From contig CM056380.1 of assembly GCA_029718625.1 (NCBI GenBank), positions 109,405,157-109,469,156 of the forward strand: a stretch of DNA of 64,000 nucleotides, given 5' to 3'. A program made the position numbers and the translations under genes. This DNA comes from Synaphobranchus kaupii (lineage: Eukaryota > Chordata > Actinopteri > Anguilliformes > Synaphobranchidae). Each line of letters begins with the position of its first letter. Position 1 is the stretch's first letter. The notes under the pieces are model-generated. The model worked only from the letters and a program-made list of their open reading frames with translations, was not told the DNA's origin and ran no database searches. Shown piece by piece: positions 1 to 9,645 of the stretch.

Positions 1-285
1 GTGGCGGAGAGAGCACATTCCGCGCGGCAAAGAAAGAAAGCACATAAAAGCGCATTCCCGCCGCAGACAAAGCCCATTCACCGCCGCGGCATTCCCAGGA
101 CCGGACAAAGCACATTCCCTGCCGCAGAGAGCGCATTCCCAGGACCGGACAAAACGCATTCCCCGCAGCGGAGAGCGCATTCCACGCCGTGGAGAGAGCA
201 CATTCCATGCAGCGGACAGAGCACATTCCCTGGAGCAGACAGAGCGCATTCCCCACGGCGGAGAGAGCACATTCCGCATTTGCTG
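1..285 (+). repeat. Degenerate AGCACATTCC minisatellite (left copy)
   Basis: Irregular tandem units of roughly 23-30 bases share the core AGCACATTCC or AGCGCATTCC, separated by GC-rich linkers and GAGA. The same core recurs in much cleaner arrays at 9646-10297 and 13826-14067. The open frame across it is a by-product of repeats without stops. The array abuts the gypsy leader at about 286. Confidence 0.8.
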
Positions 286-783
286 TGGCCTGAGCAGTGT
301 TTGAGACATTTTCCCTGGTTGTTTAGGTGATAACTAAATCGTATTGCTGCAATTTTAATTGTCTTGTTGAGCTGTTTGGGACACTACCTACTTTTTAGAA
401 TATTGTGAGACTTGCTCTCATATTTTTGAGACTTGTTTCTTTTGTAAGTCTCAGTTTTGGCTGTCTCTTAGAACCTGTTTCTGGTCTTCCTGGTGCATTC
501 ATTCACCTTTCGAAGAAGCTGAAGACGCAGCGTCGAACAGGGTTTGATTGTCCCTTGAGGTCCTAGACAGGAATCTACCCTGTGTTCCCTGGGGAGAGTC
601 TCTTTCCTTGACCGGAGGAGCTAAACACGTAGCGCTGGTTAGGGCTTGATCTCTTTCTGTGGGTCTAGGTGGATTGTCTAGGGACGGCAGTACTTTTTCT
701 GGCTGTCAGTAGCCTTATTTTTTTCCCATAAAACCTCTAAGGGGGATTGCTCCAAGGCAGTTTTGATATTTGACTGGTTAAAA
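286..783 (+). mobile_element. Gmr1-like gypsy 5' leader (left copy), possible LTR remnant
   Basis: This roughly 500-base segment is almost identical, in inverse orientation, to 8529-9040, and in both places it immediately precedes gag. It is therefore the 5' untranslated or LTR part of the element. I could not locate a matching 3' LTR or a primer-binding site. No coding potential is visible. Confidence 0.6.
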
Positions 784-1825
784 ATGGGATCTAAAACAGA
801 AGACTTTATTTTAGATCCGTCTGAAACATTACTTGATAACTATACTAAAGATCAATTGTTGAATATTGCTGAACATTGTAATATTGAAATTCCCAGTAAA
901 AGGCTTAAAGAGAATGTTAAAACAATTCTCAAAGCTGCCTTAAGTGATCTTGGAATTCTGGTCATTAAACCTGACCTGTCGCCTCCCGGTAGTCCTATCT
1001 CCAATCCTCCGCAAATGAGCAAGTCTGAAATTGACCTGAGGCTAAAAGAATAGGCTTTTAAAGACAAACAACACGATTGCGAAGTTCAGTTGAATTTGCG
1101 GCAGTTAGAAATTGAAGCTCAGGAGAGGGAAAATAAATTTCTAATTGAAGCGGAGGAACGAAAAGCTCTTCAAGAAGCTCAGGAGAGGGAAAGGAGAATT
1201 TAAGCTGAGGAAAGAAAAGAGCTTCAAGAAATTGAATTTAAAAAATTGGAGCTTGAAATCCGAAGTACCTCAAGCCGCTCTGTAGACCCAGCTCGTGCAG
1301 AGTTTAATGTGAGTAGGCAGATACGAATGGTCCCACCATTTTCTGAGAAGGAGGTGGAAAAATATTTTGCCCATTTCAAGCGTGTTGCCACTTCATTGAA
1401 ATGGCCCGCCAACGTTTCGACTATTTTATTACAGTGTGTTTTAACTGGTAAAGCCAGAGAGGCCTATTCCTCGCTCACTTTGGATGAGAGCTCCGATTAT
1501 GAGATTGTGAAAACTGCAATTCTCTGTGCATATGAACTTGTGCCTGAAGCCTACCGTCAAAGGTTCAGAGGCTATAGAAAATCTGACAAACTAACTTATG
1601 TGGAATTTGCGAAGGAAAAATAAACTTTGTTTGACCGGTGGTGTGCATCACAAATGGTGACAACCAAAGATCAGCTGCGAGATTTAGTCGTCTTGGAAGA
1701 ATTTAAGAACTGTCTTCCAGACCCTATTGTCACTTACTTGAATGAGCAGAAGGTCACTCAAGTTTTAAAGGCTGCAGTTCTAGCGGACAAATTTGTTTTA
1801 ACTCACAAGACTCTTTTCTTGCCAA
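784..1825 (+). pseudogene. Gmr1-like gypsy gag (SCAN-like), left copy, dead
   Basis: A single frame from ATG 784 encodes a gag protein. It has an N-terminal segment (MGSKTEDFILDPSETL), a glutamate-rich coiled-coil segment with repeated QERE and EERKAL motifs, and a helical domain (LVPEAYRQRFRGYR, LVVLEEFKNCLPDPIVTYL) resembling the SCAN domain, whose origin is known to be the gag of Gmr1-like gypsy elements. Three in-frame stops (1051, 1201, 1621) each differ by one base from the sense codon in the right copy, so this copy is inactive. It is cut at 1825, where sequence switches abruptly to the RT of the oppositely oriented copy. The zinc knuckle and all of pol are absent. Confidence 0.75.
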
Positions 1826-2655
1826 GCAGGGAACTGTAAGATAGCATCAACCATAGCGCTCACAGGACGCACAGATCCTCCACCCACAATTTTGCCAAGG
1901 TATGTTACTGAAGCTTTTCCAAACTCACATTTTGCAAGGTTCTCAGTTAAATTGGCTTTTGCCGAGCATTCGAAAAGTTCAGAGATACGTTGTACATGTT
2001 CAGGCCAGGTAGCACTATATACCACAACATCATCCGAGTAGGCTTCACACCCAGGTAGACCTGCGAGAACATGGTTCATGAGCCTCTGAAATGTTGCGGG
2101 AGCGTTTCTTAGGCCGAATGGCATTACCGTATATTGCAGGAACGAATCCGGAGTAACGAAGGCTGATATTTCTCTTGCGCGGGCGGACAAGGGGACTTTA
2201 ATAAAGTCCCCATTAAAGTATCCCTTTAATAAATCAAATGTACTGACAAATATAGCAGACCCCACATGATCAATACAGTCCTCCATCAAGGGTAGCGGAT
2301 AGCTATCAGACTTCGTGATAGAATTTAGCCGGCAATAATCTGTACAAAAATGGTAAGAACCATCAGGTTTATTAACAAATAAACATGGAGAGTTCCATGG
2401 GCTTTTACTGGGCACTGCAATATTATGTTTCACCACATAGTCTACCTCTTTCTCCAGATGTTGACGCTTCATAGGATTGACATGGTACGCGATGGGGGCT
2501 GCATCTCCCACATTGATGTCATGCTCAACGAGCAACGTTTGGCGCGGCACATCTGGAAACAAGACTTTATATGAATCGACAAGACTCAATATGTCTGCCC
2601 TTTCAGCAGGAGAGAAATGTGAAAGACGTTCCTCAACCGCCCCTCCACCACACAT
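1826..2655 (-). pseudogene. Gypsy reverse transcriptase fragment
   Basis: The minus-strand frame contains RT landmarks in order: PWNSPCLFVNKPDGSYHFC and TDYCRLN (fingers), STFDLLKGYF (first catalytic aspartate), MPFGLRNAPATFQRLMN (primer-grip side of the palm) and YSDDVVVYS, the Y-x-D-D box with serine as in many gypsy RTs. It ends in the thumb (KCEFGKASVTYLGKIV), after which the element is truncated. RNase H is absent. The frame starts in linker sequence; the upstream integrase tail is in another frame, so a frameshift lies near 2640. Confidence 0.8.
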
Positions 2656-2699
2656 CTAGAGGGCGCTGTCACATCATCCATATCCCCCTCGGGGAAAAT

Positions 2700-2894
2700 A
2701 GAAGAGGCAACAGACCGCTCCTCCGTTGGAGAGAGAGAGAAGGTCAGCACGGGCTTTGCGGGACATGTGGCATTTCGATCATGATATGCCTTTAACATGT
2801 TCACATGACACAAGCGAGTTTTCTTTCTGTGCTCTGGAGTAATAATTAAATAATCTAACTCCCCGACTTTGTCTTTAATAGTATATGGGCCGCT
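2700..2894 (-). pseudogene. Gypsy integrase C-terminal GPY/F module
   Basis: Reading minus, the translation contains RYSGPYTIKDKVGELDYLI and then HRKKTRLCHVNMLKAYHDR. This is the GPY/F motif and chromo-adjacent tail of gypsy integrases. It directly continues the integrase fragment at 5336-5870 once the L2 insertion 2901-5329 is set aside; the residues LQARY precede the insertion and SGPYTI follow it. Confidence 0.75.
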
Positions 2895-3127
2895 ATAGCG
2901 TTTGCTATACTGGCTCCTCTGCTGTTCTCCATTTACACTAAGTCTCTTGGTTTGGTTATTAAAGTGATACTGCAGTCAAAAACCGACTTTTCCCGTTGAC
3001 AACCTATGTTTTGAGTTAGATTATGATCATACACAACTGTTTATGTCCGAAAATTTTATGTTTAGTAAAAATGGTTTTATCTGAGTTTTTGTGTAGACTT
3101 ACCAATATGCTGGCTTCCGGGGATTCG

Positions 3128-3211
3128 TGACGTCACGAAATCCTTAACATAAAAATGGGTGGACTTGAGGTGGTCCTAGGGGTGGGTCTTGGCTGGGCAT
3201 GTGGTATAAAA
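3128..3211 (+). promoter_or_regulatory. CRE-like site and TATA box of the Kolobok element
   Basis: A palindromic TGACGTCA (CREB/ATF-type site) lies at 3128-3135 and TATAAAA at 3205-3211. They are about 190 bases upstream of the THAP ATG at 3398, which fits a core promoter transcribing rightwards. Confidence 0.45.
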
Positions 3212-3397
3212 GCAGAGAACGACGATTTTTTTTTTCTTTCTGAGATTGAGACCCTTGTACTGCTAATTAGCTAGTTCAAGTTCAAATGCGAATTGCTTTG
3301 TATTATTGCTAACGTTAATATTACGACTTATATCGAGCTACAGTTATTCATATACGACGTCTTACTACTTGGTATCTTTAGCTAACTTGCCTGCATT

Positions 3398-3577
3398 ATG
3401 CCAAGGAGTCAGAGATGTATCGTTCCTCGGTGCAACGCCACCGGCTCTGCTAGCTTTCATAGTCTGCCGAGAGACCCAGCGCTACTTAGCCAGTGGCTTC
3501 AAGCTATCTGTGTAGAGCACGCGGACTTGCCGAAGAAAGCCCTAGTGTGCAACGCGCACTTCACACCGGACTGCTAG
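3398..3577 (+). CDS. Truncated THAP-domain ORF of the Kolobok element
   Basis: A 59-codon ORF from ATG 3398 begins MPRSQRCIVPRCNATG, continues SFHSLPRDP, a tryptophan (W33) and VCNAHFTPDC, then stops. The C-x4-C pair near the start and the C-x2-H near the end are the zinc ligands of the THAP (C2CH) DNA-binding finger, and the phenylalanine after the histidine is also typical. The C-terminal AVPTIF box of complete THAP domains is missing. The protein is either truncated or continued through an intron I cannot see. THAP domains bind transposon ends in P-element and Kolobok transposases. Confidence 0.65.
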   Translation: MPRSQRCIVPRCNATGSASFHSLPRDPALLSQWLQAICVEHADLPKKALVCNAHFTPDC

Positions 3578-3793
3578 TTATATTAGCTATATCATTTATG
3601 AATAATGTTAGCTAATAAATGATAATTCTCTCCGGACCAAGTGAAGTTATGAGGGCGCTACAACCAGCCATGTTCAATATACTAACGTTACTGTGTGACT
3701 GGGTTTTGCTGTGTATTTGAATGTATTCAATAGTAACGTTACTTTAGGCAGACAAACAAGCTAGGTAACTTAGCTAGGTAACGTTAGCTTTAC

Positions 3794-4023
3794 CATTCAG
3801 TTACATCCCGGGTCCTCTCCTCGCGAAGACGTTGCTCAACTAATACAGCCGGGGCGGCGGCTGCGGCTGCTGCTGCCAGTGGCTTGAATGAATACGGCTG
3901 TATTGCCCGAGAAACATCTTCGCGAGGAGAGTCTTCCACCACGAAGGAATCCTCTTCCTCCACTTCAAACTCCTCCACCTCAAAACTCCCTGCAGTACTG
4001 CTGTCACTCTTGTCACTCGCCAT
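3794..4023 (-). CDS. P2X7-like (ballast-domain type) first exon inside the Kolobok element
   Basis: From ATG 4023 the minus strand encodes about 76 residues: an acidic serine-rich start (MASDKSDSSTAGSFEVEEF), then DVSRAIQPYSFKPLA, an alanine run and a basic segment ending in DVTEW. It ends at a good splice donor (TG/GTAAAG at 3793). Fish genomes contain many proteins annotated P2X purinoceptor 7-like with this IQPYxFEP-type start, followed by a cysteine-rich W-C-x-C module; the exon carrying that module is not visible here. The exon may therefore be a captured or element-borne copy. The assignment is from recall of the family pattern, not a search. Confidence 0.5.
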
Positions 4024-4221
4024 TTTATTTAGTTGTGAGGAGAGAGCTGGAAGGGGGCTGAGTCAGTTCACCAAGACACACCCTTTCACTCCTTGACCGT
4101 ATGAATATTCATAATATGACTACGTGGCATCATCGTCATATGACCACGCCTACTCACGGGTTTCAGTTCAAATTGAAGCGGAAAAAAGGGCCTTAGAAAA
4201 GCCTCTGCAGTATCTCTTTAA

Positions 4222-5051
4222 TTCACATGGCTTCTCTTACCATAATTATGCTGATGACACTCAACCCTTCCTCTCTTTCCCTCCCTCTACCCCACAGGTA
4301 AAGGAGAGGATATCTGCTTGTCTGGCTGACATCTCTGAGTGGATGTCTAGCCATCACCTGAAGCTCAACCTCGACAAGACTGAGCTGCTCTTCATGCCAT
4401 ACAAGACCTCCCCGCTCCTAGACCGTCGACGGAACCATGGTGACTGCCTCCCGCTCTGCAAGGAACCTGGGGGTGGTTCTGGACGACCACCTGGACTTCA
4501 AAGAACACATCCTGTACAACATCAGGAGGATTCAGCCGTACCTGACCACTTACTCCGCCCAGCTTCTTGTCCAGACCATGGTCACCTCATGTCTGGACTA
4601 CTGCAACTCCCTTCTCGCAAGCCTACCAGCCTGCGCCATTCTGCCCCTACAACTGGTACAGAACGCGGCTGCTCGGCTTGTGTTCAACCTCCCGAAGTTC
4701 TCGCACGTCACCCCCCTGCTGAGGTCACTCCACTGGCTGCCAGTCGTGGCCAGGATCAGGTTCAAAGTTCTGACCCTGGCCTACACTGCCGCCAAAAGGT
4801 CAGGCCCCTCCTACCTACAGGACTTAATCCAGCACTACGCTCCTGCTCGACCACTTCGCTCTGCTGCTGCAGGGCGACTTGCACTTCCCCACCTCCGTGT
4901 TAACGGCTCTCGCTCGTCCCGACTGCGGAGCTTTTCCACCTTAGCTCCCCAGTGGTGGAACGAACTCCACACTCTGCTGCGCTCAGCTGAAACACTGTCT
5001 GTTTTTCGTTGTGGTCTGAAAACGCACTTTTTCAGACTCCACCTCGACTAA
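4222..5051 (+). pseudogene. L2 LINE reverse transcriptase C-terminal part, frameshifted
   Basis: The sequence opens with the catalytic box in HNYADDTQPFLSF, then RISACLADISEWMSSHHL and LNLDKTELLF. A frameshift near 4430 moves the frame to one encoding ARNLGVVLDDHLDFKEHI, LQLVQNAAARLVFNLPK and LRSLHWLPVVARIRFKVLTL, all hallmarks of L2/CR1-group LINEs. It stops at 5051, followed by the 3' UTR. The 5' part of ORF2, including the endonuclease, is absent. Confidence 0.8.
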
Positions 5052-5335
5052 CTACCTATATAGGGCCATTCTATAGTACTCGCTTCCTGTTTCTTTTTTT
5101 TTTGCTTGTTTTCTATTTAACTTGTGCTTTTGGTTATTTTATAGTTCAGAATGTATAGCTGACTGTGTGTACTACTTATGTTTATTACTAGGGATAGCTC
5201 CTACGCTGTGAGAAAGTTGTGCTTTGTCGGATTTGCTTTGTAGTCGCGTCAATGACCTTCAGTATGCACCTATCGTACGTCGCTTTGGATAAAAGCGTCT
5301 GCTAAATGATTGTAATGTAATGTAATGTGATAGCG

Positions 5336-5872
5336 AGCCTGCAATGCGGAACCAAGAACAGGGAGGAACGCCAACACTAGATCACCAGGATAAAACATGC
5401 AGACTTTTGCGCATCTGTCAAAGAGACATTTCATGTGACGTTGTGACACTGCTAGGGTATTCCTTGCTAAGTCACAGGCAGTTCGCAACTGCATTCTAAA
5501 ATGGGAAACATAATCAAGAAGATTTTCGGGTTTGTCAGAGCCCAACAATTTCTCTTTTAAAAGTTTCAGCGGGCCACGCACCGTGTGACCAAACACCAAA
5601 TCCGAAGGACTAAAACCAAGCGACTCTTGAACAACCTCCCTGACGGCAAAGAGCAACAGTGGAACACCATCATCCCATTCCCTTTCCTCAGAGAGACAAT
5701 AAGTGCGTAGCATGGATTTCAACGTTTCGTGAAATCATTCTAAAGCTCCCTGAAACTCAGGATGATATGTGCTGGAAGGACAGTGTTCAATACCAAGTTG
5801 TAGTAAAACTTGGGAAAATGTTCGCGACATAAAATTTGACCCTTGGTCAGTCTGAATGAATGAAAGACACAC
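5336..5872 (-). pseudogene. Gypsy integrase catalytic-core fragment
   Basis: The minus strand contains FIQTDQGSNFMSRTF (second catalytic aspartate region), HCPSSTYHPEFQGALE (near the third catalytic residue), LPLLFAVREV and SPSDLVFGHTVRGPL. These are the central and C-terminal parts of a gypsy integrase core. The HHCC zinc domain and the first aspartate are missing, because the segment is joined to protease sequence by an internal deletion near 5875. Stops and frame changes (for example near 5730) show decay. Confidence 0.75.
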
Positions 5873-5889
5873 CTTCAGCAGGAAGACTG

Positions 5890-6291
5890 GGACGTACCCC
5901 TCGACCACAAAATCACCAGTGACTAGTTCTGAATCCAGTGTGACTTTGTGCAATGGAACATCAATATAATTAATCGCCACGCCTTGTACCAGCACACTGG
6001 TACCAAGGGAAGTACTGTCGGACAAGGGCAATACGACTGAGCAGCGCCGGTATCACAAAGTACTTTAATTGTAACACCAGGTGTACCTGACAAAGAGACA
6101 ACTCCAGTTAGGAGAAAAGGTGAGTAATCAAAAGTTTCCTTTTCCTGAGGAAATGAACCATTACCAGAACAGGGAAAAGTTTTTGATTGTGTATTAACTA
6201 GCAAGTGAGGTTTAGAGTTTTTCCTTGCTAGTTTTGGACATTCAGTGATACGGTGACAAAGCTTTATAATAAGCACAACTGCTCTCACCAT
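5890..6291 (-). pseudogene. Gypsy zinc knuckle remnant and aspartic protease
   Basis: Minus-strand translation shows CHRITECPKLARK, the end of a CCHC zinc knuckle, and then VKVLCDTGAAQSY, in which D-T-G-A is the retroviral-type aspartic protease active site. The knuckle is damaged: the second cysteine is a tyrosine (CAYYK) and a frameshift separates it from the last two ligands. The protease C-terminal half (DSELVTGDFVVEGYVPVFLL) is fused by a deletion to integrase. Confidence 0.7.
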
Positions 6292-8528
6292 TAGACTTAT
6301 TTACAGTGCGAGTTTCCTTATTTTCACCACGAGAGAAAAATGGTTTCCTGTCAGAACCAAAAACAGGCCTATCAGCCTTATTAGAATCACCATGTTTAAC
6401 GTTTCTTTCAAAACGTGCTTGGCTCTGAAAACGGGATGAGGATTTTGACAAGAAAAGAGTCTTGTGAGTTAAAACAAATTTGTCCGCTAGAACTGCAGCC
6501 TTTAAAACTTGAGTGACCTTCTGCTCATTCAAGTGAGTGACAATAGGGTCTGAAAGACAGTTCTTTAATTCGTCCAAGACGACTAAATCTCACAGCTGAT
6601 CTTTGCTTGTCACTATTTGTGATGCACACCACCGGTAAAAAAAGGTTCTTTTTCCTTCACAAATTCCACATAAGTTAGTTTGTCAGATTTTTTATAGCCT
6701 CTGAACCTTTGATGGTAGGCTTCAGGCACAAGTTCATATGCACGGAGAATTGCGGTTTTCACAATCTCGTAATCGGAGCTCTCATCCAAAGTGAGAGAGG
6801 AATAGGCCTCAAACACAGAGAACACAGAGAATTCCAATACTCAATTATTTTATTGCTTCGACCAGAATCCCTCCTGAAGCATAGGGAGAATAAGGAAAGG
6901 CAGTTATCGTTCTAAGCCGGAACTGGACTCAAATAGACAGACAATATAGAGAGCGGTAGGCTCTAATAAATTATTGCTTCGACCAGAATTGCTTCGACCT
7001 CCTGAAGCATAGGGATACATAAAAAGACTAACGGTCCGGGTAATGGGTACAGCAGGGGAACAGCGGGAGCAGGAGAGGCCGGGGGCTGGTGATGGTGACA
7101 GGAAACCAGGCAAGCTGAGCAGAGGAGGAGCGGGGAGCGGGAACCAGGGCAGAGCAGAGTGGCAGGAGCAGTGCAGGTTAGCAGAGCGGGGCCCGGGCTG
7201 GGCGTGTACGCAGCAGCAGGACAGCAGCGGCAGCAGCACAGGCAGGAGGCGGGCACCGCCGCAGAGTGGAAGAGCTGGGGCCCCGACTGCATGCACACAC
7301 GGCAGATGGTTTGGCAGGAAACAGCAGCACAGGCAGGAATGCAAACAACTGCAGGTTGGTAGACTCAAAGCAGACAAGGGTTAGTACAGCGAGGCAGGAC
7401 AGACCGAACAGCGAGAAGCGCCGTTCCTGGCGAGAGCTAGACGGAAACCTGACGGAGTGGAAGGGCGAGTTAACGCCGGTTGCAAGACAAAAGGTTTTAA
7501 ATGCAGGACTAGACTGGATACCAAGTATAACCAAGACAAGACCAGAGGTATACACAAGGAGAGTTAACGAACTGGCACAGGACAAAGAACACCGGGTGAC
7601 TAAATACAAACATTAACGAGTATCAATTAGGTGCCGCGTGCGAATGTATGAGAGAGTGATTAACGGAGCAGAGAGTGTGTGGAATGCATGCGAAACGGAG
7701 GAGAGGGATAGGCGGTTGAAGAGTAGTGGGATAGAGTGACACGAAAGGGAAAAAACCACGCCCAACCTGCAGCACGAGGGAAACAAACTAGGGAGAGACG
7801 AACATGATATGAAGAGAGAAGGTAAAACACGGGAAACAAGAGAACATCACATCTCTGGCTTTATCAGTTAAAACACACTGTAATAAAATAGTCCAAACAT
7901 TGGCGGGCCATTTCAATGAAGTGGCAACACGCTCAAAATGGGCAAAATATTTTTCCACCTCCTTCTCAGAAAATGGTGGGACCATTCGTATCTGCCTACT
8001 CACATCAAACTCTGCACAAGCTGGGTCTACAGAGCGACTTGAGGTACTTCGACTTTCAAGCTCCAATTTTTTTAATTCAATTTCTTGAAGCGCTTTTCTT
8101 TCCTCAGCTTCAATTCTCCTTTCCCTCTCCTGAGCTTCTTGAAGAGCTTTTCGTTCCTCTGCTTCAATTAGAAATTTATTTTCCCTCTCCTGAGCTTCAA
8201 TTTCTAACCGCCGCAAATTCAACTGAACTTCGCGATCATGTTGTTTGTCTTTAAAAGCCAATTCTTTTAGCCTCAGTTCAATTTCAGACTCGCTAATTTG
8301 CGGAGGATTGGAGATAGGACTACCAGGAGGCGATAGGTCAGGTTTAATGACCAGAATTCCAAAATCACTTAAGGCAGCTTTGAGAATTGTTTTAACATTC
8401 TCTTTAAGCCTTTTACTGGGAATTTCAATATTATAATGTTCAGCAATATTCAACAATTTATCTTTAGTATAGTTATCAAGTAATGTTTCAGACGGATCTA
8501 AAATAAAGTCTTCTGTTTTAGATGCCAT
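6292..8528 (-). pseudogene. Gmr1-like gypsy gag (SCAN-like), right copy, interrupted
   Basis: ATG lies at 8526-8528. The N-terminal part (to VLTDKARD at about 7857) carries the coiled-coil EERKALQE repeats and is open without the three stops of the left copy. The frame is broken by a 1.04-kb insertion and resumes at 6811 with EAYSSLTLDESSDYEIVKTA and the SCAN-like helices, then DELKNCLSDPIVTHLNEQ and a basic stretch leading to the zinc knuckle. A further frame break lies near 6600. Gag would assemble the retrotransposon particle; SCAN-like helices mediate dimerisation. Confidence 0.75.
6812..7856. mobile_element. Unclassified 1.04-kb insertion in gypsy gag
   Basis: The interval interrupts gag sequence that is continuous in the left copy (around 1460). 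It has two related copies of a short motif (TTGCTTCGACCAGAAT and CTGAAGCATAGGGA near 6855-6890 and 6975-7010) at one end and a GC-rich, cysteine/proline-like body without a convincing protein. Read on minus it starts TGATGTTC, with LTR-like composition, so a solo LTR of another family is possible. No clean target duplication was found; about 2-4 bases are shared. Confidence 0.45.
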
Positions 8529-9060
8529 TTTTAACCAGTCAAATATTAAAAATGCCTTAGAGTTTTTAGGGGAAAAAAATAAGGCTACTGACAGCCAGGA
8601 AAAGTAGCTACTGCCATCCCTAGACAATCCACCTAGACCCACAGAAAGAGATCAAGCCCTAACCAGCGCTACGTGTTTAGCTCCTCCGGTCAAGGAAAGA
8701 GACTCTCCCCAGGGAACACAGGGTAGATTCCTGTCTAGGACCTCAAGGGACAATCAAACCCCGTTCGACGCTGCGTCTTCAGCTCCTTCGAAAGGTGAAT
8801 GAATGCACCAGGAAGACCAGAAACAGGTTCTAAGAGACAGCCAAAACTGAGACTTACAAAAGAAACAAGTCTCAAAAATATGACAGCAAGGCTCACAATA
8901 TTCAAAAAAGCAGGTAGTGTCCCAAACAGCTCAACAAGACAATTAAAATTGCAGCAATACAATTTAGTTATCACCAAAACAACCAGGGAAAATGTCTCAA
9001 ACACTTCTCAGGCCACAGCAAATATTCCCACTACTTACCAAAAACACTCGAAGTAGCAAA
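8529..9060 (-). mobile_element. Gmr1-like gypsy leader or LTR (right copy)
   Basis: Inverse, near-identical counterpart of 286-783, extending about 20 bases further outward than the left copy. It ends where Nimb-type LINE sequence begins at about 9064. No coding function is visible. Confidence 0.55.
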
Positions 9061-9063
9061 AGC

Positions 9064-9496
9064 AGTTTAGCTATCGGACCCTAAAAAGAGACTATACATT
9101 AGCGGAGTATCTCTTCTCTGTCAGAGATACAAAGCAGAGACGGATCCTGACCAAGTACAGGCTCAGTGACCACACCTTAGCAATTGAGAAAGGCAGACAC
9201 CGGAATACATGGTTACCAAAAGAAGAACGTATATGTGGTCACTGTAAGACAGGAGAGGTGGAAACAGAGATGCACTTTCTCCTACATTGTGAAAAATATA
9301 CAGAAATTCGAAAACATTACTTCAACAAATTATCTTTAACTATAAAAGACTTTGATTCCCTAACAAAAGAAAATAGACTGCAAATCCTACTAGGTGAAGG
9401 GCCAACGGCTCCAATAGTTGCAAAGTACATCTTTGCCTGCCATGAACTGAGGGACACTGGCTGACAACCAAAAACATATTCATTTTATTAATTAAT

Positions 9497-9528
<32 letters not shown>

Positions 9529-9645
9529 TCTGGCATTATTCTGATTTATTTACATCCATGTTTAGTGTATTTCTTCATTTCTGTATGTACGCTTTGGCAA
9601 TATTTACAGGTGTATTTCATGCCAATAAAGCATTTTGAATTTGAA
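9064..9645 (+). mobile_element. Nimb/I-like LINE 3' fragment
   Basis: A 5'-truncated 3' end of the same LINE family as 10298-13830. The coding remnant (about 9090-9464) reads YRLSDHTLAIEKGR, ICGHCKTGEVETEMHFLLHC (a C-x2-C...H-x4-C knuckle-like C-terminus) and LLGEGPTAPIV, ending at a TGA at 9462. It is followed by an ATTT-rich 3' UTR, GCCAATAAAGCA and a TTTGAA-type terminal repeat that runs straight into the GAGA/CACATTCC array. Confidence 0.75.

Larger units (their letters stand above)
2963..4217. mobile_element. Kolobok-type DNA transposon (TTAA target duplication)
   Basis: TTAA lies on both sides (2959-2962 and 4218-4221). The left end AGTGATACTGCAG and the reverse complement of the right end AGAGATACTGCAG form a 13-base terminal inverted repeat with one mismatch. 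Closing the element restores the reading frame of the host L2, which confirms the boundaries. TTAA duplication together with a THAP domain is characteristic of the Kolobok superfamily. At 1255 bp, with only an N-terminal THAP fragment, it is non-autonomous. It carries a TATA-containing promoter, a THAP ORF on plus and a P2X7-like first exon on minus, converging on each other. Confidence 0.75.
2901..5329 (+). mobile_element. L2-type LINE, 5'-truncated, carrying a Kolobok insertion
   Basis: LINE sequence begins at about 2901 and ends with the L2-style tail (AAAAGCGTCTGCTAAATG, then TGTAA repeats) at 5329. ATAGCG flanks both ends (2895-2900 and 5330-5335), a plausible target duplication inside the gypsy integrase. 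The LINE coding frame (LLFSIYTKSLGLVI) is split at a TTAA by the DNA element at 2963-4217 and resumes immediately afterwards (NSHGFSYHNYADDTQ). Confidence 0.8.
1826..9060 (-). mobile_element. Gmr1-like Ty3/gypsy retrotransposon (right copy), nested insertions
   Basis: Read on the minus strand, the order is leader (about 9040-8529), gag (8528-6292, interrupted), zinc knuckle and protease (6291-5890), integrase (about 5870-5336, resuming 2894-2780) and reverse transcriptase (2655-1826). Integrase upstream of RT is the copia-like domain order that defines the Gmr1 group of vertebrate gypsy elements. RNase H and the 3' end are missing at the 1825/1826 junction. Insertions are an unclassified 1.04-kb segment in gag and an L2 LINE in integrase. 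Frameshifts and an internal protease-integrase deletion make it non-functional. Confidence 0.75.
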
